64,000 bases of DNA from contig NZ_BMNE01000004.1 of NCBI RefSeq assembly GCF_014646295.1, positions 124,001 through 188,000 of the forward strand, in the 5' to 3' direction. Numbering within the stretch: position 1 is the first letter of the stretch; each line of letters opens with the position of its first letter. This document shows positions 50,859 to 58,951 of this stretch, piece by piece. The notes under the pieces are model-generated. The model worked only from the letters and a program-made list of their open reading frames with translations. It ran no database searches and was not told the DNA's origin. The DNA comes from Nocardia rhizosphaerihabitans (GTDB lineage Bacteria; Actinomycetota; Actinomycetes; Mycobacteriales; Mycobacteriaceae). Position numbers and translations under genes: made by a program.

Positions 50859-50901
50859 GAACGGGCCTGAGCTGGTGGATCACACCGTCTCAGGCCCGTT
50901 C
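50859..50901. terminator. Bidirectional terminator
   Basis: A 13-bp perfect stem GAACGGGCCTGAG / CTCAGGCCCGTTC with a 17-base loop, between the convergent membrane-protein and EspR-like genes. Confidence 0.75.
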
Positions 50902-50976
50902 ACTGTGCACGTATCCGTCTTTCACGGCCGGTCCCAGGACACCATCAGGTGCGTCAGGCCGACCGCTCTGTGGTTC

Positions 50977-51393
50977 CTATTCCGTTCCGTCCGGAGGAAT
51001 TTCGGGCAAGCCTTCGCTGGCCCTCAACTTCTCCGCCATGGAGGTGAGCAAATTCTGTGATTCTTCCGAGAGGTCGAATGCCCTGCTGGACAGTCGACGC
51101 AGCCCGTAGCCCTGCAGCTGCGCGAGCAGTTCCAGGTCGTGATCGATCTTGGCCGCGTAGATGTCGTTGAAGAAGTAGTCAGGCTTGACCTTGAAGAACT
51201 TCGCCAGGGCGGCCACCGTCTCGTCGGACGGGTTGGTTCGTTGTCCCGACCGCAACTGCGAGAGATACGGCTTCGAGATCGGATGCCCGGAGGCAGTCAG
51301 CGCAGCCGCAACCTCTGCGTTGGTGTGCGGCTTGCGCCCCGGGGGATGCACGGTTTCGAACAGCTTGTTCAGCCGCGCCGCGAAATCAGCCAT
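50977..51393 (-). CDS. EspR-like XRE DNA-binding protein
   Basis: A 138-residue protein closely resembling mycobacterial EspR (132 residues) in layout. It has FAARLNKLFETVHPPGRKPHTNAEVAAALTASGHPISKPYLSQLRSGQRTNPSDETVAALAKFFKVKPDYFF (about 3-74, HTH) and a C-terminal dimerisation region. EspR is a nucleoid-associated regulator of the ESX-1 accessory operon and cell-wall genes. Here it is convergent with an irrE-type peptidase and a membrane protein, which may instead make it the target repressor of that peptidase. Start MADFAARL at 51393. Confidence 0.82.
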   Translation of the reverse strand: MADFAARLNKLFETVHPPGRKPHTNAEVAAALTASGHPISKPYLSQLRSGQRTNPSDETVAALAKFFKVKPDYFFNDIYAAKIDHDLELLAQLQGYGLRRLSSRAFDLSEESQNLLTSMAEKLRASEGLPEIPPDGTE

Positions 51394-51758
51394 TGTGAGC
51401 CGCCCAATTCCCTTCACTGTACTAACAGTCGTTATCTCGGATACGTATCATTGATATTAGCGGCTCAGTAACTGAAAACCTACGCCTGATTCGGGATTTC
51501 TCTGCGATTTCCGACGCCCACCTGCGTGCAGGGGCGGCGGCGGTCGCGTTTGCGGGTCACGCCAACGACTCTTGTGGAGCCGGAGGGTGCCGGGGTTCGT
51601 GCCCGTCGCGGGGTTCTTCGACCTTGGGTCGATGGTAGCCCCAAGTTAGCTGATGTCTCATGTTCCCCCAAGTCCCCTGGATTGTGTGGCGTACGACACG
51701 TTCCGGGCGCCCTGGGATGAATGTTCAACCTGGGCGCCCGGTTTCGGTGAGGCCCAGT
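51394..51758. promoter_or_regulatory. EspR-like gene promoter region
   Basis: This 365-bp gap has no credible gene. The AT-rich stretch at 51415-51475 contains a 10-bp palindrome GATACGTATC (51440-51449), a TCAGTAACTGA palindrome (51465-51475) and TAATAT on the minus strand, a likely -10 box. The rest is plain, apart from the fadA5 terminator at 51703-51741. Confidence 0.55.
51703..51741 (-). terminator. Terminator of fadA5
   Basis: A 10-bp perfect stem CCGGGCGCCC / GGGCGCCCGG with a 19-base loop, 17 bp past the fadA5 stop. There is no strong T-run. Confidence 0.65.
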
Positions 51759-52922
51759 CTACAGGCGTTCGATGATCGTTCCGGTCGCGAGCGCGCCGCC
51801 TGCGCACATCAGCACCATGGCCGTGCCCTTGCCCGTTCGTTCGAGCTCGTGCAAAGCGGTGGTGATCAGCCGGGAACCGGTGGAGCCGACCGGATGCCCG
51901 ATTGCGATCGCACCGCCGTTGACATTTACCCGGTCCATGTCCGGCTGATGTACAGAAGCCCACGAAAGTGCCACCGACGCGAATGCTTCATTGATCTCGA
52001 AAAGGTCGATATCTGCAATCTTCATTCCGGAGCGCTCGAGCAGCCGGGTGCACGCCTGCACCGGGCCGTCGAGGTGAAACTCCGGCTCCGCGCCGACGAG
52101 CACCTGGGTGTGGATGCGCGCGCGCGGCCGCAAACCCTTGTTGCGCGCGACGGTTTCGTCCATCAGCAGGACCGCGGCGGCGCCGTCGGAGATCTGCGAC
52201 GAGGTGCCCGCGGTGTGGATGCCGTCGGCGACGACGGGCTTCAGTGCCGCGAGACCCTCGAGCGTGGTGGCGCGCAGACCCTGGTCGCGAGTCACCTCCA
52301 GCTTCTCGCCGGTGGCATTGCCCTCGCTGTCGAGCACCGGCGCCGACACCGGGAGCACCTCGCGATCGAAGCGGCCCTCGGCCCAGGCCTGCGCCGCCAA
52401 TTGCTGTGAGCGAAGGCCGAATTCGTCGATGTCGGAGCGGGTGATGCCGCGCCTGCGGGCAATTCGCTCGGCCGCGCCGAACTGGTCGGGCAGATCGATC
52501 GACCACGACGCGGGCCGGCGCGAACCCGCCTCGGTGCCGACGTTCGCGCCGAGCGGCACGCGGCTCATGGCCTCGACGCCGCAGGCGATGCCGGTGTCGA
52601 TCGCGCCGGTGGCGATGAGGCCGGCGATGAGGTGGTTGGCCTGCTGTGCTGAGCCGCACTGCGCGTCGATGGTGGTGGCGCCGGTCTGCCAGGGCAGGCC
52701 CGCGTGCAGCCAGGCGACCCGGGTGACGTTGTTGGACTGCTCGCCCGCCTGGGTGACACAGCCGCCGATCACCTGCTCGACCTCGGCCGGGTCGATGCCG
52801 GCCCGATCGAGCAGGCCGCGCTGGGCCAGGCCGAGCAGCTCGGCGGCGTGCAGTCCCGAAAGCTGTCCGCGGCGCTTGCCGATCGGCGTCCGCACGGCTT
52901 CGACGATGACGGGTGTTCCCAT
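51759..52922 (-). CDS. fadA5: FadA5: steroid side-chain thiolase
   Basis: A 387-residue thiolase (Rv3546 is 391). The nucleophile is Cys89 (IDAQCGSAQQANH), followed by INEAFASVALSW, IGHPVGSTGSR and the C-terminal Cys in MCAGGALATGTI. FadA5 thiolyses 3-ketoacyl-CoA esters of the cholesterol side chain. The start MGTPVIVEAVRTP follows the family; the extension to 52994 crosses the promoter region. Divergent from cyp125 across two KstR-type sites. Confidence 0.93.
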   Translation of the reverse strand: MGTPVIVEAVRTPIGKRRGQLSGLHAAELLGLAQRGLLDRAGIDPAEVEQVIGGCVTQAGEQSNNVTRVAWLHAGLPWQTGATTIDAQCGSAQQANHLIAGLIATGAIDTGIACGVEAMSRVPLGANVGTEAGSRRPASWSIDLPDQFGAAERIARRRGITRSDIDEFGLRSQQLAAQAWAEGRFDREVLPVSAPVLDSEGNATGEKLEVTRDQGLRATTLEGLAALKPVVADGIHTAGTSSQISDGAAAVLLMDETVARNKGLRPRARIHTQVLVGAEPEFHLDGPVQACTRLLERSGMKIADIDLFEINEAFASVALSWASVHQPDMDRVNVNGGAIAIGHPVGSTGSRLITTALHELERTGKGTAMVLMCAGGALATGTIIERL

Positions 52923-52940
52923 CTGATTCTCCCTCGTAAC

Positions 52941-52954
52941 TGCAACAAGTTCTG
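52941..52954. promoter_or_regulatory. KstR operator (fadA5 side)
   Basis: TGCAACAAGTTCTG matches TnnAACnnGTTnnA except at the last base. It is 19 bp upstream of the fadA5 start codon. Confidence 0.65.
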
Positions 52955-53019
52955 GTCTATAGCCCAGGGTAAAACCGCGAGGTTCTTTCGTCACGGCAGC
53001 CTCTGTGCTTGAATGATTG

Positions 53020-53033
53020 TAGAACGTGTTTCA
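53020..53033. promoter_or_regulatory. KstR operator (cyp125 side)
   Basis: TAGAACGTGTTTCA is an exact match to TnnAACnnGTTnnA. It is 21 bp before the cyp125 start and just upstream of its AAGGAGA ribosome-binding site. Confidence 0.82.
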
Positions 53034-53054
53034 GTTTGTCGAAGGAGACATCTG

Positions 53055-54350
53055 GTGGTAGATCCGAGCACCGAACAAGCCGGCCCTGGTCAAGCCACGG
53101 GCCGGCCGAACCTGCCGGACGGGTTCGACGTCACCGATCCCGCTATCTACGCCGAGCGTGTTCCGATGGAGGAGTTCGCCGAGTTGCGGCGTTCGGCTCC
53201 GATCTGGTGGAACCCGAAGTCGCCCGACGTCGGCGGATTCCACGACGACGGTTTCTGGGTGGTGAGCAAGCACGCCGACGTGAAGGAGGTATCTCGTCGC
53301 AGCGACGTCTTCTCCACCTACGAGAACACCGCGATCCCGCGCTTCAACGACGACATCCAGCGTGAGCAGATCGAACTGCAGCGTTTCGTCATCCTCAACA
53401 AGGACGCCCCGGAGCACACCAAGCTCCGCAAGCTGATCGCCAAGGGCTTCACCCCGCGCGCGGTCAACGGCCTGCGCGCCGAGCTGTCAGCGCGTGCCGA
53501 GAAGATCGTGAAGGCCGCCGCCGAATCGGGTTCGGGCGACTTCGTCACTCAGGTCGCCTGCGAGTTGCCGCTGCAGGCCATCGCCGAACTGATCGGCGTG
53601 CCGCAGGAAGACCGGATGAAGGTCTTCGAGTGGTCCAACGACATGACGGGCTACGACGACCCCGACAACGTGGATGTCGACCCGGTCAAGGCGTCGATGG
53701 AGCTGCTCGGCTACTCGTACCAGATGGCCGAGGCCAGGAAGGCCTGCCCGGCCGACGACCTGGTCACCACGCTGATCGAGGCCGATGTCGACGGTGAGGC
53801 GCTCACGGCGGAGGAGTTCGGCTTCTTCGTCATCGTGCTCGCTGTCGCGGGCAACGAGACCACCCGCAACGCCATCAGCCACGGAATGATCGCGTTCATG
53901 GAGAACCCCGACCAGTGGGAGCTGTTCAAGAAGGAACGGCCCGCCAGCGCGGTCGACGAGATCATTCGCTGGGCCACCCCGGTCACCTCCTTCCAGCGCA
54001 CCGCGCTCGAGGACACCGAGCTCAACGGCGTGCAGATCAAGAAGGGCCAGCGTCTGGTGATGCTGTACCGGTCCGCCAACTTCGATGAAGACGTCTTCGA
54101 GAACCCGGAGAAGTTCGACATCATGCGCAAGGACAACCAGCACCTGGCCTTCGGCGGTACCGGCGCGCACTTCTGCGTCGGCGCCAACCTGGCGCGGCTC
54201 GAGATCGACCTGATCTTCAACGCGATCGCTGACCACCTGCCCGATATCACCAAGATCGGCAAGCCGAAGCGGTTGCACTCGGGTTGGCTCAACGGCATCA
54301 AGGAGCTCCCGGTCGACTACAAGACCAAGGGCTGCCCGGTCGCCCACTGA
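53055..54350 (+). CDS. cyp125: CYP125: steroid C26/C27 monooxygenase
   Basis: A 431-residue cytochrome P450 (M. tuberculosis CYP125 is 433). It has the I-helix AGNETT (265-270), ExxR Glu302-Arg305 and the heme loop FGGTGAHFCVG with Cys374. It starts side-chain degradation by oxidising cholesterol or cholestenone at C26. The GTG at 53055 follows AAGGAGA by six bases; an upstream in-frame ATG at 53013 would include the operator. A strong bidirectional hairpin follows. Confidence 0.95.
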   Translation: MVDPSTEQAGPGQATGRPNLPDGFDVTDPAIYAERVPMEEFAELRRSAPIWWNPKSPDVGGFHDDGFWVVSKHADVKEVSRRSDVFSTYENTAIPRFNDDIQREQIELQRFVILNKDAPEHTKLRKLIAKGFTPRAVNGLRAELSARAEKIVKAAAESGSGDFVTQVACELPLQAIAELIGVPQEDRMKVFEWSNDMTGYDDPDNVDVDPVKASMELLGYSYQMAEARKACPADDLVTTLIEADVDGEALTAEEFGFFVIVLAVAGNETTRNAISHGMIAFMENPDQWELFKKERPASAVDEIIRWATPVTSFQRTALEDTELNGVQIKKGQRLVMLYRSANFDEDVFENPEKFDIMRKDNQHLAFGGTGAHFCVGANLARLEIDLIFNAIADHLPDITKIGKPKRLHSGWLNGIKELPVDYKTKGCPVAH

Positions 54351-54370
54351 GCTGTCCGGCAATACGAAAA

Positions 54371-54406
54371 GTTCCGCCCCGGTACCGAAGGGTACCGGGG
54401 CGGAAC
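54371..54406. terminator. Bidirectional terminator, 16-bp stem
   Basis: A perfect stem GTTCCGCCCCGGTACC and its complement around a GAAG tetraloop, flanked by AAAA on the left and a T-containing tract on the right. It separates the convergent cyp125 and SnoaL genes. Confidence 0.85.
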
Positions 54407-54417
54407 TCGTTTCGTCG

Positions 54418-54840
54418 TCAGGCGACGGGGCGGGTGGTCGCCATCGCGCGGTCGACCTCCCAGAAGGCACGCAGCGCGGCGATCTTGCCCTCGGCGTCGA
54501 CCTTGTAGGTGAACACGCCCTCGGCGTCGATCACGTGGCCCGCCATGGTCGTGCGGATCTTTCCGGTGAAGGCGATCTCGTTGCCGCAGGCGAAGGAGTC
54601 CTCGAAGAGGAACTCGATCGACTCGGTCAGCGCGATCGCCTTGTCCCAGAACGCGCCGATCGCCTCGTGCCCACGATGGCCGACGCCCTCGGGGTCGAAA
54701 CCCGAAGGGCCGACGGGATCTTCGACGATCCCGTCCTCGGCGAACAGGGCGACCCACGCCGCCCGGTCCCTGGCCCGCACCGCGGCCTGGGAAGCCAGCC
54801 CGGCGGCGCGCGCCGATCGATCGATAGCTGTCTCACTCAT
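54418..54840 (-). CDS. SnoaL/ketosteroid isomerase-like protein
   Basis: A 140-residue NTF2-fold protein: AAVRARDRAAWVALFAEDGIVEDPVGPS, HRGHEAIGAFWDKAI, FACGNEIAFTGKIRTTMAGHVIDAEGVFTYKVDAEGKIAALRAFW. This resembles delta5-3-ketosteroid isomerases and SnoaL proteins. The ATG at 54840 overlaps the upstream stop (ATGA). As the last gene of an ltp3-ltp4 operon it could isomerise a steroid double bond or hydrate a CoA ester; that is inference. Confidence 0.8.
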   Translation of the reverse strand: MSETAIDRSARAAGLASQAAVRARDRAAWVALFAEDGIVEDPVGPSGFDPEGVGHRGHEAIGAFWDKAIALTESIEFLFEDSFACGNEIAFTGKIRTTMAGHVIDAEGVFTYKVDAEGKIAALRAFWEVDRAMATTRPVA

Positions 54841-55727
54841 GACGCTGTCCTCGCGACGATCGGATCGGCGATGTACTTCTCGGCGAACTTGCGCAGCGAA
54901 TCCTGCTTGGCCTCGAGCTCGCCGTCGAAGCCGATGCCGTCGGAGAGCCACGGCACCACGATGGTGTCCGTGACGCCGGCGTCGGCCAGATCCTGGTAAC
55001 CGCTGCGGCCGAACTTGTCGATGCACACGGCCTGGATCTCGAAGGGCACCTCGGACCGGTCGTACTCGGCCCGCAGCTCGCGCAGGGTCGCGATGGTGGT
55101 GACCAGATCGTCGAACTTCATCATCGCCGAGGTCCAGCCGTCACCGATGCGGGCGGCCCGGCGCAGCGCCGGACCGGTGTGGCCGCCGATATAGAACGGC
55201 ACCCGCTCGCTCGGCGCCGGGCTGATCTGCAGCTCGCCGAAATCGAAGAACTCGCCGTGGTACTCGACCATGCCGCCGTCGAGGACGAGCCGGATGATCT
55301 CGATCATCTCGTCGACCCTGGCGCCACGGCGGGCGTAGGGCACGCCGCACCACTCGAATTCCTCAGGGGCCCAGCCGATCCCGATGCCGAAGCCGAAGCG
55401 GTTGCCCGACATGTTGGCGATCGAGCCGACCTGCCGGGCCAGCAGCAGCGGATTGCGCGAGCCGAGCTTGAGGACGTTGGTGTAGAACCGCAGGTTCGTG
55501 GTCACCGCGGCCATGGAGGCCGCGGCGATCAGCGGGTCGACCCACGGTGTCTCCGGCCCCCAGAACCGGCTGCCGTCCGGGGTGTACGGGTAGTCGGCGG
55601 CCTGCGACTTCATGTAGAACAGCGAGTCGGGCAGGCCGATCGAGGTGAACCCGCATTCTTCGGCCGTCTTGGCCAGCTCGGTCAGCTGGTCGAGCGGGCT
55701 CAGCGCGATTCCGAGGGTGAACTTCAT
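54837..55727 (-). CDS. LLM-class F420-dependent oxidoreductase
   Basis: A 296-residue luciferase-like TIM barrel: MKFTLGIALSPLDQLTELAKTAEECGFTSIGLPDSLF, LARQVGSIANMSGNRFGFGIGIGWAPEEFEWCGVPYARRGARVDEMIEIIRLVL, and PFYIGGHTGPALRRAARIGDGW. The pattern fits the F420 subgroup. It is coupled by overlap to ltp3 and to the SnoaL gene, so a redox role in sterol side-chain degradation is likely. The substrate is unknown. Confidence 0.83.
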   Translation of the reverse strand: MKFTLGIALSPLDQLTELAKTAEECGFTSIGLPDSLFYMKSQAADYPYTPDGSRFWGPETPWVDPLIAAASMAAVTTNLRFYTNVLKLGSRNPLLLARQVGSIANMSGNRFGFGIGIGWAPEEFEWCGVPYARRGARVDEMIEIIRLVLDGGMVEYHGEFFDFGELQISPAPSERVPFYIGGHTGPALRRAARIGDGWTSAMMKFDDLVTTIATLRELRAEYDRSEVPFEIQAVCIDKFGRSGYQDLADAGVTDTIVVPWLSDGIGFDGELEAKQDSLRKFAEKYIADPIVARTAS

Positions 55728-56893
55728 TCCGGGCGCTCGCTTCCCACGACCCACATCGAGAAGTACTGGGAGCCACCGCCGTACGCGTGGCCCATCGCCT
55801 TGCGGGCATTCTCGACCTGGTACGCACCGGCCCGGCCCATGACCTGCTTGGCCGCCTCGGCGAAGCGGATCAGGCCGGAGGCGCCGATCGGGTTCGACGA
55901 GAGCACGCCACCGGACGGGTTCACCGGAATGCGGCCGCCGATCTCGGTCTCGCCCTTGTCGGTGAGCTTCCAGCCCTCGCCTTCGGCGGCGAAGCCCAGG
56001 TTCTCCAGCCACATCGGCTCGAACCAGGAGAACGGCACGTAGATCTCGGCGACGTCGATCTCCTCGAGCGGGTCGGTGATCCCGGCCGAGGCCCACAGCG
56101 CGGCGGCCGCGTCGCGACCAGCCTGCGGGTTGACCTGGTCACGACCCGAGAAGGTCGTCGGCTCGGTGCGCATCGCGGTCCCGTGGATCCACGCGACCTT
56201 CTTGCCCTCGGCCTCGACGGCAGCGGCGGCCTCGGCATTGCCGATCACCAGGGCGCACGCGCCGTCCGAGGACGGGCAGGTCTCGTCGAAACGGATAGGG
56301 TCCCACAGCATCTGGGAGGCCAGCACCGAGTCGAGGGTGATGTCGGGCTGATGCAGATGCGCGAGCGGATTCTTCGCGCCGTTGCGCCGGTCCTTCACCG
56401 CCACCATGGCGCCGATGTGCATCGGGGCATTGGAGCGGCGGATGTAGGAGCGCACGTGCGGGGCGAAGTAGCCGCCCGCGCCCGCGCCGACCGGCATGGT
56501 GAACGGCACCGGAATCGACAACGCCCACATGGCATTCGACTCCGACTGCTTCTCCCACGCGATCGCGAGGACCTTGCCGTGCACGCCCGCCTGCACCAGG
56601 TTGGCGGCGACCACACCGGTCGACCCGCCGACCGAACCGGCGGTGTGCACGCGCAGCAGCGGCTTGCCGATGGCGCCGAGCGCCTCGGCGAGATACAGCT
56701 CGGGCATCATCACGCCCTCGAAGAAGTCGGGCGCCTTGCCGACGACGACGGCGTCGATGTCGTCGATGGTCAGGCCCGAGTCTTCGAGCGCGCGATCGAT
56801 CGCTTCACGGCACATGCCCGCCATGGACACGTCCGTGCGCTTCGTCACGTGATGAGTTTGGCCGGTGCCGAGCACCGCCGCGGGGAAGCTCAT
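55724..56893 (-). CDS. ltp3: Ltp3: thiolase-fold sterol aldol-lyase
   Basis: A 389-residue SCP-x/thiolase-like protein (Rv3523 is 394). It has VHTAGSVGGSTGVVAANLVQAGVHGKVLAIAWEKQSESNAMWA, VNPSGGVLSSNPIGASGLIRFAEAAKQVMGRAG and YVPFSWFEPMW. In Rhodococcus ltp3 and ltp4 are required for C24-branched sterol side chains. It overlaps ltp4 by four bases. Confidence 0.87.
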   Translation of the reverse strand: MSFPAAVLGTGQTHHVTKRTDVSMAGMCREAIDRALEDSGLTIDDIDAVVVGKAPDFFEGVMMPELYLAEALGAIGKPLLRVHTAGSVGGSTGVVAANLVQAGVHGKVLAIAWEKQSESNAMWALSIPVPFTMPVGAGAGGYFAPHVRSYIRRSNAPMHIGAMVAVKDRRNGAKNPLAHLHQPDITLDSVLASQMLWDPIRFDETCPSSDGACALVIGNAEAAAAVEAEGKKVAWIHGTAMRTEPTTFSGRDQVNPQAGRDAAAALWASAGITDPLEEIDVAEIYVPFSWFEPMWLENLGFAAEGEGWKLTDKGETEIGGRIPVNPSGGVLSSNPIGASGLIRFAEAAKQVMGRAGAYQVENARKAMGHAYGGGSQYFSMWVVGSERPE

Positions 56894-57909
56894 CGTGCCT
56901 CCGATTCCAGAACGGCGACCAGGTTCTGCTGCAGCGCGGGGCCGCTGGTCGCATGAGCGAGAGTCCGGTTGGCGGTGCCGGAGATGATGGCCGTCGCGGC
57001 GTTGCCGATCCGCTCCAGGCCCGCCGCGAACATCGGGTTGCCTGCGAGCGCACCGCCGGACGGGTTGACCGGGGTGTCGGGGGACAGGCCGATCGCCTCG
57101 GCCAGGATCAGCTGCTGATGGCTGAACGGCGCGTGCAGTTCGGCCAGATCGAAGGTGGTGTCACCACCGGTCGCGGCCGCTGCCGCCCTGGTGGTGGATG
57201 GCGAGCGGGTCAGGTCGCGGCCGCCGAGCGCCTGGGCGTCGATATTGTGCGCGATGCCGGTGATCCACGCCGGGCGCTCGCACAGCTCCCTGGCCCGATC
57301 GCCGACCGCGAGCACGATCGCGGCGGCACCGTCGGTGATCGGGGCGATGTCGTGCGCACGCAGCGGATCGGCGACATACGGTGCGGCGAGCAGGGATTCG
57401 ATGTCACCACCGGCGACGGCGGCCATCTCCCGCTCGGTCCAGCGGCCCGCGTCCAGCCCGGCGCGTGCCTGCAGGCCCGCGACCGAGACGGCGTCGGGCC
57501 ACAGCGGGCCGACCAGATACGGGTCGAGCTGCCTGGTCAGCACCTGACGCAGGGTGCCCGCCGACGACTTGCCGAAGCCGTACACGAGCGCGGTCTGCGC
57601 CTGGCCGGAGAGCAGTTTCACCCACGCCTCGTAGAGCGCCCACGCGGCGTCCATCTCCACGTGCGACTCGTTGATCGGCGGCACCGCGCCGATCGCGTCG
57701 ATCGCGGAGATGAACGAGAACGCCCGCCCCGCCAGGTAATCCGAGGAGCCGGAGCACCAGAAGTCGATATCGGTCTTGCTGATGCCGAGGTCGGCGTAGA
57801 GCTGCTGGAAGCACGGCACGAGCATCTCGACGCCGTTGGTGGTGCCGAAGGTCTCCGGCACGTGCGGTGCGTGGGCGAACCCGACCACCGCGATTTCTGG
57901 TGTACTCAA
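56890..57909 (-). CDS. ltp4: Ltp4: thiolase-fold sterol aldol-lyase
   Basis: A 339-residue thiolase-like protein (Rv3522 is 354). It has DFWCSGSSDYLAGRAFSFISAIDAIGAVPPINESHVEMDAAWALYEAW, ELHAPFSHQQLILAEAIGL and VNPSGGALAGNPMFAAGLERIGNAA. It is the expected partner of Ltp3 and, by analogy to Ltp2 with ChsH2, of the adjacent DUF35 protein. Nine bases separate it from the upstream gene. Confidence 0.87.
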   Translation of the reverse strand: MSTPEIAVVGFAHAPHVPETFGTTNGVEMLVPCFQQLYADLGISKTDIDFWCSGSSDYLAGRAFSFISAIDAIGAVPPINESHVEMDAAWALYEAWVKLLSGQAQTALVYGFGKSSAGTLRQVLTRQLDPYLVGPLWPDAVSVAGLQARAGLDAGRWTEREMAAVAGGDIESLLAAPYVADPLRAHDIAPITDGAAAIVLAVGDRARELCERPAWITGIAHNIDAQALGGRDLTRSPSTTRAAAAATGGDTTFDLAELHAPFSHQQLILAEAIGLSPDTPVNPSGGALAGNPMFAAGLERIGNAATAIISGTANRTLAHATSGPALQQNLVAVLESEAR

Positions 57910-57918
57910 CGTCGCCTC

Positions 57919-58890
57919 TCAGAGGTGGTGCTGGTAGGACTCGTACGGGGCATCTGGCTCGCCGCTCGGCCGGAAGTGGTCGATATTGGCCAGCGCGTGG
58001 CCCCATTCCTCGCGCGGCTTCCACACGGCTTCGACCCGCATGCCCATTCGCACCTCGGAGGCCTCGCAGCCGAGAACCAGGTGCAGGAACGGGATGTCGG
58101 CGCCGTCGAGAAGCACGTAGGCGGCCACATACGGTGGCTTGATCCGCTGGCCGAGGAACGGCACATTCACGATGCAGAAGGTGGTCACCGTGCCCTTGTC
58201 GGGCAGCTCCACCAGGTCGTCGGTCGGCGTGCCGTCGGTCGGGTTGGCGCCGCGCGGCGGGAAGTACACCCGCCCGCCCGCTTCGGAGCGGCCGCCGATC
58301 AGCTTGCCCTCGGCGAGGCCGCGCAGGTAGGCGCTCTCCTGCGGGGAGGCCGTGTGCTTGTAGCTCATGTCGACGGGCGTGGTCAGCATGGTCACCGGCT
58401 CGGCGGTGTCCTCGGACGGCGCCGCGGTCTCGGCCCCTTCGCCCGGCTCGAAGCAGGCGATGTCCTGAATCGTTCCGGTGCGCTCTTCGGCCCAGCGCAC
58501 CCGCACGCGCATACCCGTGCTCACCTGGCTCGGGTCGGTCACGTCCAGCGCGTGCAACATCGCCGTGTCGGCCCCGTCCAGCTGGACCAGCGCCCACGCG
58601 AACGGGCGGTCGAACGGCTGCCCGGGCAGCGGCTCGGCCACCCATGTCCACGACTGCACCGTGCCGGTCGTCTCGACCTGGACCAGCTCGGCCAGCGGGG
58701 CCGAGGTGATCGGGTCGTATTCCTGCGCGGGCACCAATACCCGGCCGTCACTGCCGCGCACGCCGAGTATCCGGCGGTCGCGCAGTCCGGTCAGAAAGGC
58801 GCCGATGACAGGTCCGACGGACCTGGTGTAGTCGAACTGCACCCGGAGGGGTGCACTCAATACTTCCACTGCGGTATTCCCCTGGGTCAC
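57919..58890 (-). CDS. Double DUF35 protein, Rv3521-like
   Basis: A 323-residue protein with two DUF35 OB-fold units. The first spans about 20-150 (DRRILGVRGSDGRVLVPAQEYDPITSAPLAELVQVETTGTVQSWTWV... MRVRVRWAEE). The second spans about 180-310 (GGRVYFPPRGANPTDGTPTDDLVELPDKGTVTTFCIVNVPFLGQRIKPPYVAAYVLLDGADIPFLHLVLG... MRVEAVWKP). Neither has CxxC zinc ribbons. It is the first gene of the ltp4-ltp3 operon, with GTG start and a KstR site nine bases upstream. Confidence 0.87.
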   Translation of the reverse strand: MTQGNTAVEVLSAPLRVQFDYTRSVGPVIGAFLTGLRDRRILGVRGSDGRVLVPAQEYDPITSAPLAELVQVETTGTVQSWTWVAEPLPGQPFDRPFAWALVQLDGADTAMLHALDVTDPSQVSTGMRVRVRWAEERTGTIQDIACFEPGEGAETAAPSEDTAEPVTMLTTPVDMSYKHTASPQESAYLRGLAEGKLIGGRSEAGGRVYFPPRGANPTDGTPTDDLVELPDKGTVTTFCIVNVPFLGQRIKPPYVAAYVLLDGADIPFLHLVLGCEASEVRMGMRVEAVWKPREEWGHALANIDHFRPSGEPDAPYESYQHHL

Positions 58891-58899
58891 GATATCGAG

Positions 58900-58913
58900 T
58901 AGAACAGGTTCTT
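58900..58913. promoter_or_regulatory. KstR operator (DUF35-ltp4-ltp3 / LLM)
   Basis: TAGAACAGGTTCTT fits TnnAACnnGTTnnA except for the last base, with a symmetric AGAAC-nn-GTTCT core. It sits in the 61-bp divergent gap and probably controls both directions. Confidence 0.78.
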
Positions 58914-58951
58914 ATTCTGCTTGCAAGGATTCGCCGGAAAGGGCGTCGGTC

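Noticed and set aside
51480..51728. Small genes at 51480-51728 on either strand
   Set aside because: No ribosome-binding site or recognisable domain, Arg/Pro-rich translations, and overlap with the fadA5 terminator.
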